Below, one piece after another: positions 40,596 to 50,448 of a stretch of DNA of 64,000 nt. Each line of letters begins with the position of its first letter. Positions within the stretch are counted from its first letter, which is position 1. The position numbers and the translations under genes were made by a program. The notes under the pieces are model-generated. The model worked only from the letters and a program-made list of their open reading frames with translations, made no database searches and was not told the DNA's origin. This DNA comes from Sphingopyxis sp. Lineage in GTDB: Bacteria > Pseudomonadota > Alphaproteobacteria > Sphingomonadales > Sphingomonadaceae. The stretch lies in the NCBI GenBank assembly GCA_030145715.1, contig JAIXHQ010000002.1:124001-188000 (forward strand), read 5' to 3'.

Positions 40596-42054
40596 ACGAA
40601 CCGGCCTCGCGGCCCTGGCCCTGATGGCTCTCTTCCCCGGCGTCGCCGCCGGGGAAGAACCCGTCGTCCGGCCGAATATCGAACAGGGTGATGGCCCGCG
40701 CAGCGTCGCGCTGCGCGGGAACACCTATATCAACCAGGGCCTTGTCGGCACCGGCACGCTTCCGGCGGGTACGGTCGATTTCCTGGGCGACACGCTCGGC
40801 TCCTTCTCGTCGCTGAAAATCGCGCCGGAAAGCTGGAAACGGACCGCCGACGGCTATACGGCGATCCTGTGGACGCTGCCCGATCGCGGGCGCAACAATC
40901 CCGAAGCCAATATCTTCTTCGACTATCCGGCGCGCCTCCACCGCTTTCGCATCCACTTCACCCCCGCCGATGGCCGCGTCACGATGGTCCCCGACGGCGG
41001 CATCGAATTGCGCGACTTTCGCGGGCGGCCTTTTACCGGCGCCGATCCGGGCAACGGCACGCTGGTCCAGCGCGGCCTGACCCTGCCCGCGCCCGCCAGC
41101 GGCATCGGTCGGGGCAAGCTATCGCTCGACGCCGAATCGCTGCAATTCACGCGCGACGGCGGATTTTACATCGGCGACGAATATACGGCGAACATCTATT
41201 ATTTCGACGCGCGCGGCCGTTTGCGCGGCGTCATTCGTCCGCCCGCCGCGATCACCCCGCGCGGGCCCGACGGCACCTTGCATTTCGGTTCGCTGAAACC
41301 GCCCGCCACCGGCCGCCGCAACAATCAGGGGGCAGAAGGGATGGCGCTGTCGCCCGACGGCCGCACCCTGTTCGTGGCCTTGCAAAGCGCGCTGGTTCAG
41401 GACAGCGCCATCGGCAACGCCGCCGGGCGCATCAACACTCGCATCCTCGTCTATGACGTCAGCGTCACGCCGACCCCGGCGCGGCCCAAGGCGCATCATG
41501 TCGTCCAGCTTCCCGCCTATCGCGACGACGGCAATGGCGGCAAGGCGAACCGCACCGCCGCGCAAAGCGAGATCGTCGCGCTCGACGACCGCCGCCTGCT
41601 GATGCTCGCGCGCGACGGCGCGGGTCATGGTGCCGACGGCGACAACCCCATGATGTACAAGGGCGTGCTGCTCGTCGACATCTCGGGCGCGACCGACCTC
41701 GCGGGGACCGAATATGAAACGGGCACCGCCTCGCTGCTCCAAAGCCCCGGCGATACCGCGCTGCGGCCCGGCATCGTGCCGGCGGAGAGCGCCGAACTGG
41801 TCAATATCCTGAACCCGGCACAGCTCGCGCGTTTGGGGCTGGGCCTCGATACGCTTTCGGAAAAATGGGAGGCGATGGATCTTGTCCCGGTGCCCGACCC
41901 GGAAAATCCGGGCGATCATTTGCTGATCGTGGGCAACGACAATGATTTCACCGCGCGGCGCTGCGTCATGACCGGCCAGTCCTGCGATTCCGAACTGGAC
42001 AATGACAACCGGCTCCTGATCTATCGCCTGCGCCTGCCCGTTGCGGCGCGATAG
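40585..42054 (+). CDS. Phytase-like esterase family secreted protein
   Basis: 489 residues if started at TTG 40585. That start gives a good signal peptide (MASKRTGLAALALMALFPGVAAGEE), while ATG 40624 would cut it in half. Conserved esterase-like/phytase-like (PF13449-type) blocks: LDAESLQFTRDGGFYIGDEYTANIYYFDARGRLRGVI, NNQGAEGMALSPDGRTLFVALQSAL, SEIVALDDRRLLMLARDG and KWEAMDLVPVPDPENPGDHLLIVGNDNDF. A periplasmic six-bladed propeller hydrolase acting on phosphate or ester compounds is likely. The start overlaps the TonB-receptor stop, so the pair is translationally coupled. Confidence 0.85.
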   Translation: MASKRTGLAALALMALFPGVAAGEEPVVRPNIEQGDGPRSVALRGNTYINQGLVGTGTLPAGTVDFLGDTLGSFSSLKIAPESWKRTADGYTAILWTLPDRGRNNPEANIFFDYPARLHRFRIHFTPADGRVTMVPDGGIELRDFRGRPFTGADPGNGTLVQRGLTLPAPASGIGRGKLSLDAESLQFTRDGGFYIGDEYTANIYYFDARGRLRGVIRPPAAITPRGPDGTLHFGSLKPPATGRRNNQGAEGMALSPDGRTLFVALQSALVQDSAIGNAAGRINTRILVYDVSVTPTPARPKAHHVVQLPAYRDDGNGGKANRTAAQSEIVALDDRRLLMLARDGAGHGADGDNPMMYKGVLLVDISGATDLAGTEYETGTASLLQSPGDTALRPGIVPAESAELVNILNPAQLARLGLGLDTLSEKWEAMDLVPVPDPENPGDHLLIVGNDNDFTARRCVMTGQSCDSELDNDNRLLIYRLRLPVAAR

Positions 42055-42097
42055 CGGACGGCCCCTTCGATGGCGGCGGGCTGCTGCGCCGGACGGG

Positions 42098-43189
42098 TCA
42101 TTCCCCGATCCGTGGCAGCCCGTCCATCACCGCCGTCAGCGCCAGCGCATTTTCCCGCTCCATCGCGCTGTGCCCGGCGTTCGTCACCACATAGGTCGCG
42201 GGCGGGCGTCCCGCCTCGGTCAAGGCCGCGACCAGCCGCGATGCCTGGGTCAGCGGGCATACCTCGTCGAACCGGCCGTGCACGATATGCACCGGGATCG
42301 ACGCCAGCGTGGCGATATTGTCAAAGAAATGCCCTGCCGGGATGAACAGGTTGTTGGCGAAATAATGCGCCTCGATCTGCGCGAAGCACAGGGCGAAATC
42401 GGCCTCGCCGAACTTGCCGGTGTCGGCGGTCTCGGGGATCATGTTCGAAATCACCCCCTCCCACAGCGACCATGTCACCGCCGCGGTCAACTGCCGCTCC
42501 TTCTCCGCCTCGGTCGTGGGCACATGGTCGAAAATCGCCTTGTACGACGCCATGACGTCGCGGCGTTCCTCGGCGGTCAGCACCGACAGCAACGCCGCCC
42601 ACTCGGCGGGATATTTGATATAGGCGCCGGGCGCGGTCAGGCCAAAGGGGTCGGCCTCCCACGTCGCGGCATTGCCCTGGTACAGATACAGCAGGTCCTC
42701 CGCCGCGCCCAGGAATATGCCGCGCAGGATCAGGCTCGCGCAATGCGCCGGATGCGCGATCGCATAAGCCATGGCCAGCGTACTCCCCCAACTCCCCCCA
42801 AAAACGTGCATCGGCCCGTCGATGTCCAGCTTCTCCCGTAATTTCTCGACATCGCCGATCAGGTCTCCGGTCGTGTTCTTGCTCAGCGCCACGGCGGGGC
42901 CGGCCGACGCGACATTGGGTTCGCTCTTGCCGCACCCGCGCTGGTCGAACAGGATGATGCGGTAACGCCTGGGGTCGAAAAAGCGCGCCATCGCGGGCGC
43001 ACAGGCGCCGCCGGGGCCGCCATGCAGGAACATCACCGGCTCACCCGCCGGGCTTCCATATTCTTCCCAGTAAATGCGGTGGGCAGGATCGCGATCGACC
43101 TCCAGCCAGCCGAAATTCAGGCACGGTGGCTGCGGATACACCCAATCGGTGCCTATTTTGCTCGAAGCCTGCAATCGCGAAAAATCCAT
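42098..43189 (-). CDS. pip: Proline iminopeptidase (alpha/beta hydrolase, S33)
   Basis: 363 residues. The oxyanion motif HGGPGGACAP and nucleophile elbow GGSWGSTLAMAYA are those of S33 prolyl aminopeptidases. The Asp is in HGRFDEVCPLTQA and the His in TNAGHSAMEREN. FDQRGCGKSEP is also characteristic. It removes N-terminal proline from peptides in the cytoplasm; no signal peptide. About 40 residues longer at the N-terminus than the 317-320 residue typical form. Divergent from the S9 peptidase gene. Confidence 0.93.
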   Translation of the reverse strand: MDFSRLQASSKIGTDWVYPQPPCLNFGWLEVDRDPAHRIYWEEYGSPAGEPVMFLHGGPGGACAPAMARFFDPRRYRIILFDQRGCGKSEPNVASAGPAVALSKNTTGDLIGDVEKLREKLDIDGPMHVFGGSWGSTLAMAYAIAHPAHCASLILRGIFLGAAEDLLYLYQGNAATWEADPFGLTAPGAYIKYPAEWAALLSVLTAEERRDVMASYKAIFDHVPTTEAEKERQLTAAVTWSLWEGVISNMIPETADTGKFGEADFALCFAQIEAHYFANNLFIPAGHFFDNIATLASIPVHIVHGRFDEVCPLTQASRLVAALTEAGRPPATYVVTNAGHSAMERENALALTAVMDGLPRIGE

Positions 43190-43375
43190 ATTTCGGTGCC
43201 TTCAGTCTAAGCCGCGCCACCGAAAGGGCACTGGCGGGATCGCAATCGCAGCAACCTACCCTCTCTCACGGCCATGTCCACAGCCTCCAAGCCACCCCCC
43301 GTTCATCCCCACGACGGTTGACCAGTCGGGGCGAAAGGTACAGACCTTCCGCATCGAAAATAGGGAAAGCATTTC

Positions 43376-45520
43376 ATGCGCAAACTGGTCTTGTTCGGGA
43401 CGAGCCTGCTCGCCCTTCTCCCGCTGCTCGCACTGGCGCAAGAGGACCAGCCTTCGCCTCCCAAGGCGGAAACGGCACCCGTCGCCCCGATGTCCGCCGC
43501 CGCCGTCGGCAGCGCCCGTATGGGCCCCGAACGCCGCCTGACCGGGGCCGACCTCTTCGACCTGTCCATTGCCTCCGACCCGCAGATCAGCCCCGACGGC
43601 CGCCACATCGCCTATGTCCGCCGCGCGAACGACATCATGACCGACCGGGCGGTTTCCTCGGTCTGGTTGATCGACACGACGACCGGCGAAGAAACGCCGG
43701 TTGCGGGCCGCGCTGGGGGTGCTTTCGCGCCGCGCTGGTCGCCCGATGGCAAGCGCCTTGCCTTCGCCTCGACCGAGGGCGGCAGCGCGCAGCTCTGGGT
43801 ACGCTGGATGGACGGCGGCGAAGCGGTGCGCCTCACGGGACTCCCGACCAGCCCGTCAAGCCTCGCCTGGTCGCCCGACGGCCGTTCGATCGCCTATACG
43901 ATGCTCGTCAAGGATGAGGGCCCATCGTTCGGTTCGGCGCCCAAGAACAAGCCCGAAGGCGCGAAATGGGCCGACCCGCTCGAAGTGCGCGACCTCCTGA
44001 CCTACCGCGCCGACGGCGAAGGCTATCTCGAACCCGGCTTCGAAAAAATCTTCCTCGTTCCCGCCACCGGAGGCTCGCCGCGCCAACTCACCTTCGGTCC
44101 CTATCATGACGGCGGTCCGTTAAGCTGGTCGCGCGATGGCCGCACGCTCTATTTCAGCGCGAACCGCAGGCCCGATTGGGAAAAGGATCCGGTCGAAAGC
44201 GAAATTCACGCGCTCGACTTGGCCAGCGGCGCCGTCACCGCGTTGACCGATCGCAACGGGCCCGACGCCAATCCCGTCGTCTCGCCTGACGGCAGCAGGA
44301 TCGCCTATGTCGGTTTCGACGACAAGTTGCGCGCATATGAAAACACCCAGCTCTATGTCATGAACCGCGACGGTTCGGGCAAACGCAGCCTGACGGGCAA
44401 TTGGGACTATGGCGTCGACGCGATCCAATGGGCGGCCGACGGGCGCAGCATCTATGCGCAATATGACGATCATGGCGAAACCAAGGTGGCGCGCATCGGC
44501 CTCGATGGCACGGTGCGCAATGCCGCGACGGGGCTGTCGGGCGGTGGGCTCGATCGACCCTATACGGGCGGCAGCTTTACGGTGTCCGACGGCGGCGCGA
44601 TCGCCTTCACCGGCGGCACCGCGACCCGCCCCGCCGAAGTGCAGCTAACCCGAGGCGGGGCGGCGCGCATCCTGACAGATCTCAATCGCTCGCTTCGCGA
44701 AGTGAAATCGCTGGGTGAGGTGCGCAAGATCACGGTCGCGTCCAGCCATGACGGCAAGACGATAGAGGGCTGGCTGACCCTCCCGCCCGGATATCGCGAG
44801 GGCCAGCCTGTACCGCTGATCCTCGAAATCCACGGCGGGCCGTTCGCGGCCTATGGCGGCCATTTTTCGACCGACAACCAGCTCTATGCCGCGGGCGGCT
44901 ATGCGGTCCTCTCCGCGAACCCTCGAGGGTCGACCAGCTATGGCGCGGCCTTCGCGAACGAGATCGACAAGGCCTATCCGGGCAATGATTATTTCGACCT
45001 CATCTCGATCGTCGACCGCGCGATCGAACTCGGCGTTGCCGATCCCGACGCCCTTTTCGTCACCGGCGGGTCGGGCGGCGGCGTGCTGACCAGTTGGATC
45101 GTCGGCAAGACCAACCGGTTCAAGGCCGCGGTCACGCAAAAACCGGTCATCAACTGGACGACACAGGCGCTCACCGCCGACGGCCCGGGCTTTTTCGGTC
45201 CCTATTGGCTGGGTGCCGAGCCCTGGGAAAAGCCCGAACTATTTTGGGCGCGCTCGCCGCTGTCGCTGGTCGGCAATGTCGAAACGCCGACGCTCGTGAT
45301 CGTCGGGGCGGAGGATTACCGCACGCCGGTCAGCGAATCCGAACAATATTATACCGCGCTCCGCCTTCGCGGCGTCCCTACCGCGCTCATCAAGGTTCCC
45401 GGCGCCAGTCATGGCGGCATCTCCGCGCGCCCGTCGCAATCGGCGGCCAAGGCGTCGGCGATCCTCGCCTGGTTCGACAAATATAAGAAAGGCTGGACAC
45501 GCCCGGCGGAGGGTAAATAA
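43376..45520 (+). CDS. S9 family prolyl oligopeptidase / acylaminoacyl-peptidase, exported
   Basis: 714 residues. Signal peptide MRKLVLFGTSLLALLPLLALAQ. Residues ~50-440 form a WD40-like/PD40 propeller (PQISPDGRHIAYVRR, APRWSPDGKRLAFAS, SLAWSPDGRSIAYT). The C-terminal hydrolase has the catalytic Ser in VTGGSGGGVLTSW, Asp in VIVGAEDYRTPV and His in PGASHGGISARP. The oxyanion block ILEIHGGPFAAYGGHFS is also present. It is a periplasmic serine peptidase that trims oligopeptides. Length is usual for the family. Confidence 0.94.
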   Translation: MRKLVLFGTSLLALLPLLALAQEDQPSPPKAETAPVAPMSAAAVGSARMGPERRLTGADLFDLSIASDPQISPDGRHIAYVRRANDIMTDRAVSSVWLIDTTTGEETPVAGRAGGAFAPRWSPDGKRLAFASTEGGSAQLWVRWMDGGEAVRLTGLPTSPSSLAWSPDGRSIAYTMLVKDEGPSFGSAPKNKPEGAKWADPLEVRDLLTYRADGEGYLEPGFEKIFLVPATGGSPRQLTFGPYHDGGPLSWSRDGRTLYFSANRRPDWEKDPVESEIHALDLASGAVTALTDRNGPDANPVVSPDGSRIAYVGFDDKLRAYENTQLYVMNRDGSGKRSLTGNWDYGVDAIQWAADGRSIYAQYDDHGETKVARIGLDGTVRNAATGLSGGGLDRPYTGGSFTVSDGGAIAFTGGTATRPAEVQLTRGGAARILTDLNRSLREVKSLGEVRKITVASSHDGKTIEGWLTLPPGYREGQPVPLILEIHGGPFAAYGGHFSTDNQLYAAGGYAVLSANPRGSTSYGAAFANEIDKAYPGNDYFDLISIVDRAIELGVADPDALFVTGGSGGGVLTSWIVGKTNRFKAAVTQKPVINWTTQALTADGPGFFGPYWLGAEPWEKPELFWARSPLSLVGNVETPTLVIVGAEDYRTPVSESEQYYTALRLRGVPTALIKVPGASHGGISARPSQSAAKASAILAWFDKYKKGWTRPAEGK

Positions 45521-45583
45521 CGACAACATCCTCCGCCGCCCACAGCCCTCATCATGGCGCCCCGCGCTATGGGGCGCGAGGGG

Positions 45584-46237
45584 TCAGGACGTCTCCAGCA
45601 CCTTTGCGATCAATCGCTCCTCTTTGGCGATCCACGGCGCCATGCTCGCCCGCGACAGTATCCCTCCGCTCCAGGCGGCAATCTTCGGATAAGCCTCTGG
45701 ATCGATGCCCGCTCCGCAATGGCGCAGGTTTATCAGCGGTGATGCAACCGCAAGGTCCGCAAGCGTCAGCCTGTCTCCGACCAGAAAACCTGACGCGGGG
45801 ATTGCGTCTTCCAGATAGGCCAGCAGTTTCGGCAACTCCTCGCTTTCGGCCAGCGCCGCCGCGGCCAGATCGCCCTCACGGCCCAGGAACTTCGGCGCGA
45901 CGATGCGGTTGAAAAACATCTTGCCACTGCACGCCGCGAACACCGTGTCGCCGAATTCCTCCCACCATATCACCTGTCCGCGTTCCTGCGGATCGCTGGG
46001 AATCATTTCCGGTTTGGGATGTTTCGCTTCCAGATAGTGTATAATCGCGCTGGAATCGGCGAGCATGAACCCATCGTCATCCATTGCCGGCATTTTGCTC
46101 AGGGGCGACGCGGCACGGAAGCCCGGATCGGGGTCGCCGATGCCGACGCCCTTCAGTTCGAAATCTATCCCCTTTTCCCCCAGATAGCCCAGTAGCTTGC
46201 GCACAAAGGGTGACACGACCGAACCATAGATAATCAT
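45584..46237 (-). CDS. Glutathione S-transferase family protein
   Basis: 217 residues from ATG 46237 with AAAGGAGAG upstream. Thioredoxin-like N-domain IIYGSVVSPFVRKLLGYLGEKGIDFEL, the cis-Pro/glutathione site SKMPAMDDDGFMLADSSAIIHYLEAKH, and the helical C-domain with the N-capping box GDRLTLADLAVASPL. Probable cytosolic GST; Ser in SPFVRK may be the activating residue. Substrate unknown. Divergent from the HWE kinase. Confidence 0.93.
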   Translation of the reverse strand: MIIYGSVVSPFVRKLLGYLGEKGIDFELKGVGIGDPDPGFRAASPLSKMPAMDDDGFMLADSSAIIHYLEAKHPKPEMIPSDPQERGQVIWWEEFGDTVFAACSGKMFFNRIVAPKFLGREGDLAAAALAESEELPKLLAYLEDAIPASGFLVGDRLTLADLAVASPLINLRHCGAGIDPEAYPKIAAWSGGILSRASMAPWIAKEERLIAKVLETS

Positions 46238-46404
46238 TCCGCGCTCTCCTTTTTCGTCGTGCAGCATAGGCGAAAGGTTGCGTGTCGCAACCCACGGGTG
46301 TTGCCGGGGCGGCACGAAATAGGCTTGCTATCGCGTTTCGGCCATGGAACATCCAATGGTGGAGGGGGCGCGCTGCTGCGGCATCCATCAGGCAGGATAG
46401 TTTC

Positions 46405-48030
46405 ATGCGCCCTTCGTCATGGGCAGATCGGCTGTTGGCGCTGCTGGTAAGGTTTGTCGGGCTGGTCATTCTGCTCGCGACGTTGGCGGCGGCGACCGCC
46501 AGTTTCCTTTACAATAGGTCGGAAGAGGCGGACCAGGCCGCGCAGGTCGCGGTTCAGGTCAATATGCGGCTGCGCGATCATATCGCGGTGCTCGAAGGTG
46601 TGCGCGCGCTCTATCAATCGGACAGCGGCACCGGCGGCCCTGGCATTCGGGGCTATCTCAATGCGCTCCAACCGCATGTCGGCGCGCCGGGGATGGAAGG
46701 GATCGGTATCGCGGCCGCCATGCGCGCCGATACGCCCGCCGCGGTCGAGGCGAAATTACGTGAAAACTACGACGACGACATCAGGATCTGGCCGACCACC
46801 GACCAGCCGATCGGCTTTGCGGTGGTCCTGGTCGAACCCTATACCCCGCGCCGCCGCGCCGCGCTGGGTTTCGACATGTATAGCGAGCCCATCCGGCGCG
46901 ACGCGATGCGACGGGCCTGGCAAACCGGTCAGCCGGCCGCGAGCGGCATCGTGCGCCTGGCCCAGGAAAAGGCCGCTCAGGTCAAGCAACCGGGCTTTCT
47001 CATCTATCTTCCAGTCTATGCCCGCGGCCCAACGGGTCCGGATGCCGACACCGTCGTGACGACCACGGGCGCGCGTCCGGTCGAAGCCTTTGTCTATGCC
47101 CCGTTTCGGGTGCGGGATATGATGATCGCGGTCCTTGGGTCGCAACTTGACGGCATCTCGGGACTCGAAGTCTATGCGGGCGAAGGACCGGCAGCGCCAC
47201 TCGTGTTTCGTCAGGGCACCATGGGATGGGACGCGCAGGAACAGAAACTGCGCATCGCCGACCGCATATGGACGATGCGCATTTCCTATGGTCGCACCCT
47301 CGAACGGCTGGGCCGTCCGCTGGCTATCCTCATCTTCGGCGTCGCGCTTGCGATGCTCGCGACACAGCTTCACCGCGTTCAGCGGCGGCGCCTCGTCGCG
47401 TTTCAGGAACTCGCGGAACAAAAGGCGCGCCATGCCGAAGACCGCGAATTGATGATCGGCGAAATGGCGCACCGGATGAAAAACGCCTTCGCCCGCATCG
47501 GCGCGCTCGCCCGCATCACGCTGCGCGAATCGAAAAGCCTTCAGGAGTTTGAGGCAAAGTTCGACGGCCGGATGCGCGCCCTGTCCGATGCGAAGCAGAT
47601 GCTCGTCACCGGGGCGGTGGACAGTGTCGAACTCGGCCGGATCGTTCACCGCGAACTCGAACTCGCCGGCCGTTCGCCCGAACAACTCGCCACGATCGCC
47701 GGTCCCGCCGTCCGCCTCGACGACGAAGGCGCCCAGGCGCTCTCGCTCGCGATCCATGAATTTGTCACCAACAGCATCAAATATGGCGCGCTCGCGGGTA
47801 AGGGCGATCTCGCGGTCAGTTGGCGCCGCGCCGACGGGGACATCCTGTTGAGCTGGGTCGAAAGCGACCTTCCCGAAACCCCGCATATCGAAAGCGAGAG
47901 TTTCGGAACCCGGTTCATCCGCACGCTGATCGAACGGCAGTTGAAAGGGCGCTGGGACCGCAGCGTCGGCGACCGGCGCCTGTCCATCACGATCATCTGG
48001 CCCGACTATGACGCGGCCCGCCTGACCTGA
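46405..48030 (+). CDS. CHASE-domain HWE-family sensor histidine kinase
   Basis: 541 residues from ATG 46405. First membrane helix (LLALLVRFVGLVILLATLAAATASFLY) at ~10-36. A periplasmic CHASE domain spans ~50-290 (LRDHIAVLEGVRALYQ, FAVVLVEPYTPRRRAALGFDMYSEPIRRDAMRRA). The second helix is LAILIFGVALAMLATQL. The HWE H-box is ELMIGEMAHRMKNAFARIGALARITLR with phosphoacceptor His, and the ATPase lobe is LSLAIHEFVTNSIKYGAL...FGTRFIRTLIERQL. There is no receiver domain. HWE kinases often feed the PhyR-EcfG general stress pathway; that link is inference, since no phyR is nearby. Confidence 0.93.
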   Translation: MRPSSWADRLLALLVRFVGLVILLATLAAATASFLYNRSEEADQAAQVAVQVNMRLRDHIAVLEGVRALYQSDSGTGGPGIRGYLNALQPHVGAPGMEGIGIAAAMRADTPAAVEAKLRENYDDDIRIWPTTDQPIGFAVVLVEPYTPRRRAALGFDMYSEPIRRDAMRRAWQTGQPAASGIVRLAQEKAAQVKQPGFLIYLPVYARGPTGPDADTVVTTTGARPVEAFVYAPFRVRDMMIAVLGSQLDGISGLEVYAGEGPAAPLVFRQGTMGWDAQEQKLRIADRIWTMRISYGRTLERLGRPLAILIFGVALAMLATQLHRVQRRRLVAFQELAEQKARHAEDRELMIGEMAHRMKNAFARIGALARITLRESKSLQEFEAKFDGRMRALSDAKQMLVTGAVDSVELGRIVHRELELAGRSPEQLATIAGPAVRLDDEGAQALSLAIHEFVTNSIKYGALAGKGDLAVSWRRADGDILLSWVESDLPETPHIESESFGTRFIRTLIERQLKGRWDRSVGDRRLSITIIWPDYDAARLT

Positions 48031-48106
48031 CGATCGCCGCCGATTGACAAGCCCCGCCCTCGCGGCGACAGACGGCGCGAAGGGAAAGCCGAAGGTGAAC
48101 GGAAAG

Positions 48107-49111
48107 ATGCTGCGCCCGACATCGTTCGACGTCGCTGAGCGGGCGGGCGTATCGCAATCGACGGTATCGCGCGCCCTGCGGGGCAGCCCCGGCGTCAACG
48201 CCGAAACGCGCGCCCGCGTCGCCACCGCCGCGCGCGAACTCGGCTATGTCGTCGATCGTCATGCATCGTCGCTGCGCCTGAAAAGCAGCGAGACGATTGC
48301 GCTCGTCACCATCTGTCGCCCCGGCGAGGACCGCAGCGCGATCAATCCCTTCTATTTCGCGCTGCTCGGCAGCATCGCCGCCGCAACCTCGGCACGCCGG
48401 TTCAACCTGCTCGTTTCGTTTCAGGAAAGCAGCGCCAATTTCCGGGCGGACTTCGTCGCGTCGGGCCTCGCCGATGCGATGATCGTGATCGGCACGACCA
48501 GCAATCGCGCCGCCTGGGACTATTTTGCCCAAGCGCAAGCGTCGGGGCTCGATTTCGTGTGCTGGGGCAGTCCCGGCAGCCCCTTTCACTGGATGCGCAG
48601 CGAAAACGACATCGGCGGACAACTTGCCGCCGACCATTTCATAGCCTCAGGTCGTCGCCACATTGCCTTTATCGGCCCCCAGCAATCGCCGCAGCGCCAG
48701 TTCGACGAGCGCCGCGACGGCTTTTTGGCGACGCTCGCGGCACATGGCATGACCGCGGCCGTCGCCGAACCACCCGCCGCCGCCGATCGCCATGCACAGG
48801 GCGTCGCCGCCGTGCAGGCGCTGCTCGCGGCGCATCCCGAAACCGACGCGATCTTCGCCGCCAGCGACATGCTCGCCCTCGGCGTTCTACAGGGGCTGAA
48901 GGATGCCGGCCGCCGCATACCCGAAGATGTGGCGTTGATCGGCTTCGACGGCATTCGCGCCGGCACGCTTGCCGACCCCGCGCTCACCACGCTCGAACCC
49001 GATATTGACGCGGCGGGAGAGGCGCTGGTTGCTATGGCGCTGGAGGATGACGAACGCACTCGCAGCGGCACGCGCATTCCCGTCCATCTGGTGGTTCGCG
49101 GCACCGCCTGA
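48107..49111 (+). CDS. LacI family transcriptional regulator
   Basis: 334 residues if started at ATG 48107. GTG 48095 and TTG 48044 are also in frame and the RBS does not decide between them. The N-terminal LacI headpiece is TSFDVAERAGVSQSTVSRALRGSPGVNAETRARV. The periplasmic-binding-like effector domain has INPFYFALLGSIAAATSARRFNLLVSF, ITSFYDAG-like DNDIGGQLAADHFIASGRRHIAFIG and GFDGIRAGTLADPALTTLEPDIDAAG. It probably controls a sugar or nucleoside operon elsewhere, as no transport or sugar gene lies beside it. Follows the kinase gene closely but is likely independent. Confidence 0.92.
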   Translation: MLRPTSFDVAERAGVSQSTVSRALRGSPGVNAETRARVATAARELGYVVDRHASSLRLKSSETIALVTICRPGEDRSAINPFYFALLGSIAAATSARRFNLLVSFQESSANFRADFVASGLADAMIVIGTTSNRAAWDYFAQAQASGLDFVCWGSPGSPFHWMRSENDIGGQLAADHFIASGRRHIAFIGPQQSPQRQFDERRDGFLATLAAHGMTAAVAEPPAAADRHAQGVAAVQALLAAHPETDAIFAASDMLALGVLQGLKDAGRRIPEDVALIGFDGIRAGTLADPALTTLEPDIDAAGEALVAMALEDDERTRSGTRIPVHLVVRGTA

Positions 49112-49213
49112 ATGTCCGAATCGGCATCCGTTACCATTGCTTAACCGACCGAAAAGTAACGAGTCATTATCTATGATGCTGCTATCCCGAGCTTCAGGAT
49201 AGAAGGCGGTAGT

Positions 49214-50395
49214 GTGAACGGACAATTTTTCATCTCGTTGCTCAATCCGGGCATCGGACTGTTGTTCGCAACCGCCTTTCTGCTGCTGTGGCTAAATCGG
49301 CGCGAACGCTATATCGCCTATGCGGCGGGCGCCTATACCGCATCGGCCCTCGCCTTCCTGATTCAGGATGTCGGCCCGGTGCTGCCGATGGAATTGCAGC
49401 GACTCCCCGCCAATTTCGCGTTCGTCGCCACCGGCTGCCTCTTCGCCGCCGCGATCATCAAGCGGTACGGCCTGCCCATTCCCTGGCGCACCATGGCGAT
49501 GACGACCGCGGTGTCGATGACGGTCTTTATATGGTTCCTGCTTGTCCAGCCGATCATTGCCGCCCGCATTCTGGCAATCAGCATCGGCACCGGCATTATC
49601 GCGGCGACCGTCGTCGTCGCGCTGTGGCCGATCGAAAAGCGCCACCTGATCGATCGCGTGCTGTTCTGGGTCGCCGCCGTGTCCGCGCTCAACCTCATTA
49701 TCCGGCCCATCGTCCTCCTTTCGCTGGGCGGCGGCTTCGACAATTATGTCGGCTTTCAACAATCGGTCTATTGGACCACCGTCCAGTTCAGCCAGGCGAT
49801 GGTGTCGATCGTCGCCGCGATCAGCCTGATGGTGGCGGTCGCGATCGACCAGATCGCCGAACTGCGCCGCGAGGCCGACGATGACAATCTTTCGGGCCTG
49901 CTCAACCGCCGGGGGTTCGAAACGCAGGCAGCGCGCGCGCTCCGCCTTTGCCTCGACGATGCGCGCCCCGTCGCCTTGCTCATCGCCGACCTCGACCATT
50001 TCAAGCGGGTCAACGACAATCACGGCCATGCGGTCGGTGATGCCATCATCGCCGCATTCGGCGCGCATGTCCGCCTGATCGGTCCTGCCGAAATGATTGC
50101 CGGCCGGATCGGCGGCGAAGAATTTGCGATGCTCGCCCCCGGCGCGGGGATAGAAGCCGCGCGCCAGATCGCCGAAGCCGTCCGTACCGGCCTTCACCCC
50201 GCCTGTGCGGGCCGCATCCCGGCCGAACTCTGCCCGACGGTCAGTATCGGCATTGCCATCGCCAAGCCCGGCACCGGACTGCCGGCACTGATGCAGGACG
50301 CCGATCGGGCGCTCTATGATGCAAAGCGCACCGGTCGCGACCGCGTCCGCGCTTTCACGCCAAAGCCGGTGCGCCTCGCCGCCAACGGCAGTTAG
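49214..50395 (+). CDS. Membrane diguanylate cyclase (GGDEF)
   Basis: 393 residues from GTG 49214. Seven or so membrane helices (residues ~6-215) form an MHYT/7TM-like sensor with no known ligand motif. The cytoplasmic GGDEF domain follows. The active site GRIGGEEFAML is intact (GGEEF), with LIADLDHFKRVNDNHGHAVGD supplying metal and nucleotide contacts. The RxxD inhibitory site expected just before GGEEF reads PAEM, so product inhibition is probably absent. It makes c-di-GMP from GTP. Convergent with the receiver-kinase operon. Confidence 0.93.
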   Translation: MNGQFFISLLNPGIGLLFATAFLLLWLNRRERYIAYAAGAYTASALAFLIQDVGPVLPMELQRLPANFAFVATGCLFAAAIIKRYGLPIPWRTMAMTTAVSMTVFIWFLLVQPIIAARILAISIGTGIIAATVVVALWPIEKRHLIDRVLFWVAAVSALNLIIRPIVLLSLGGGFDNYVGFQQSVYWTTVQFSQAMVSIVAAISLMVAVAIDQIAELRREADDDNLSGLLNRRGFETQAARALRLCLDDARPVALLIADLDHFKRVNDNHGHAVGDAIIAAFGAHVRLIGPAEMIAGRIGGEEFAMLAPGAGIEAARQIAEAVRTGLHPACAGRIPAELCPTVSIGIAIAKPGTGLPALMQDADRALYDAKRTGRDRVRAFTPKPVRLAANGS

Positions 50396-50448
50396 CCGTC
50401 CACATGATTTCCATACCGCCCTGCTGACAATCGACCGCAGGGGAAAAA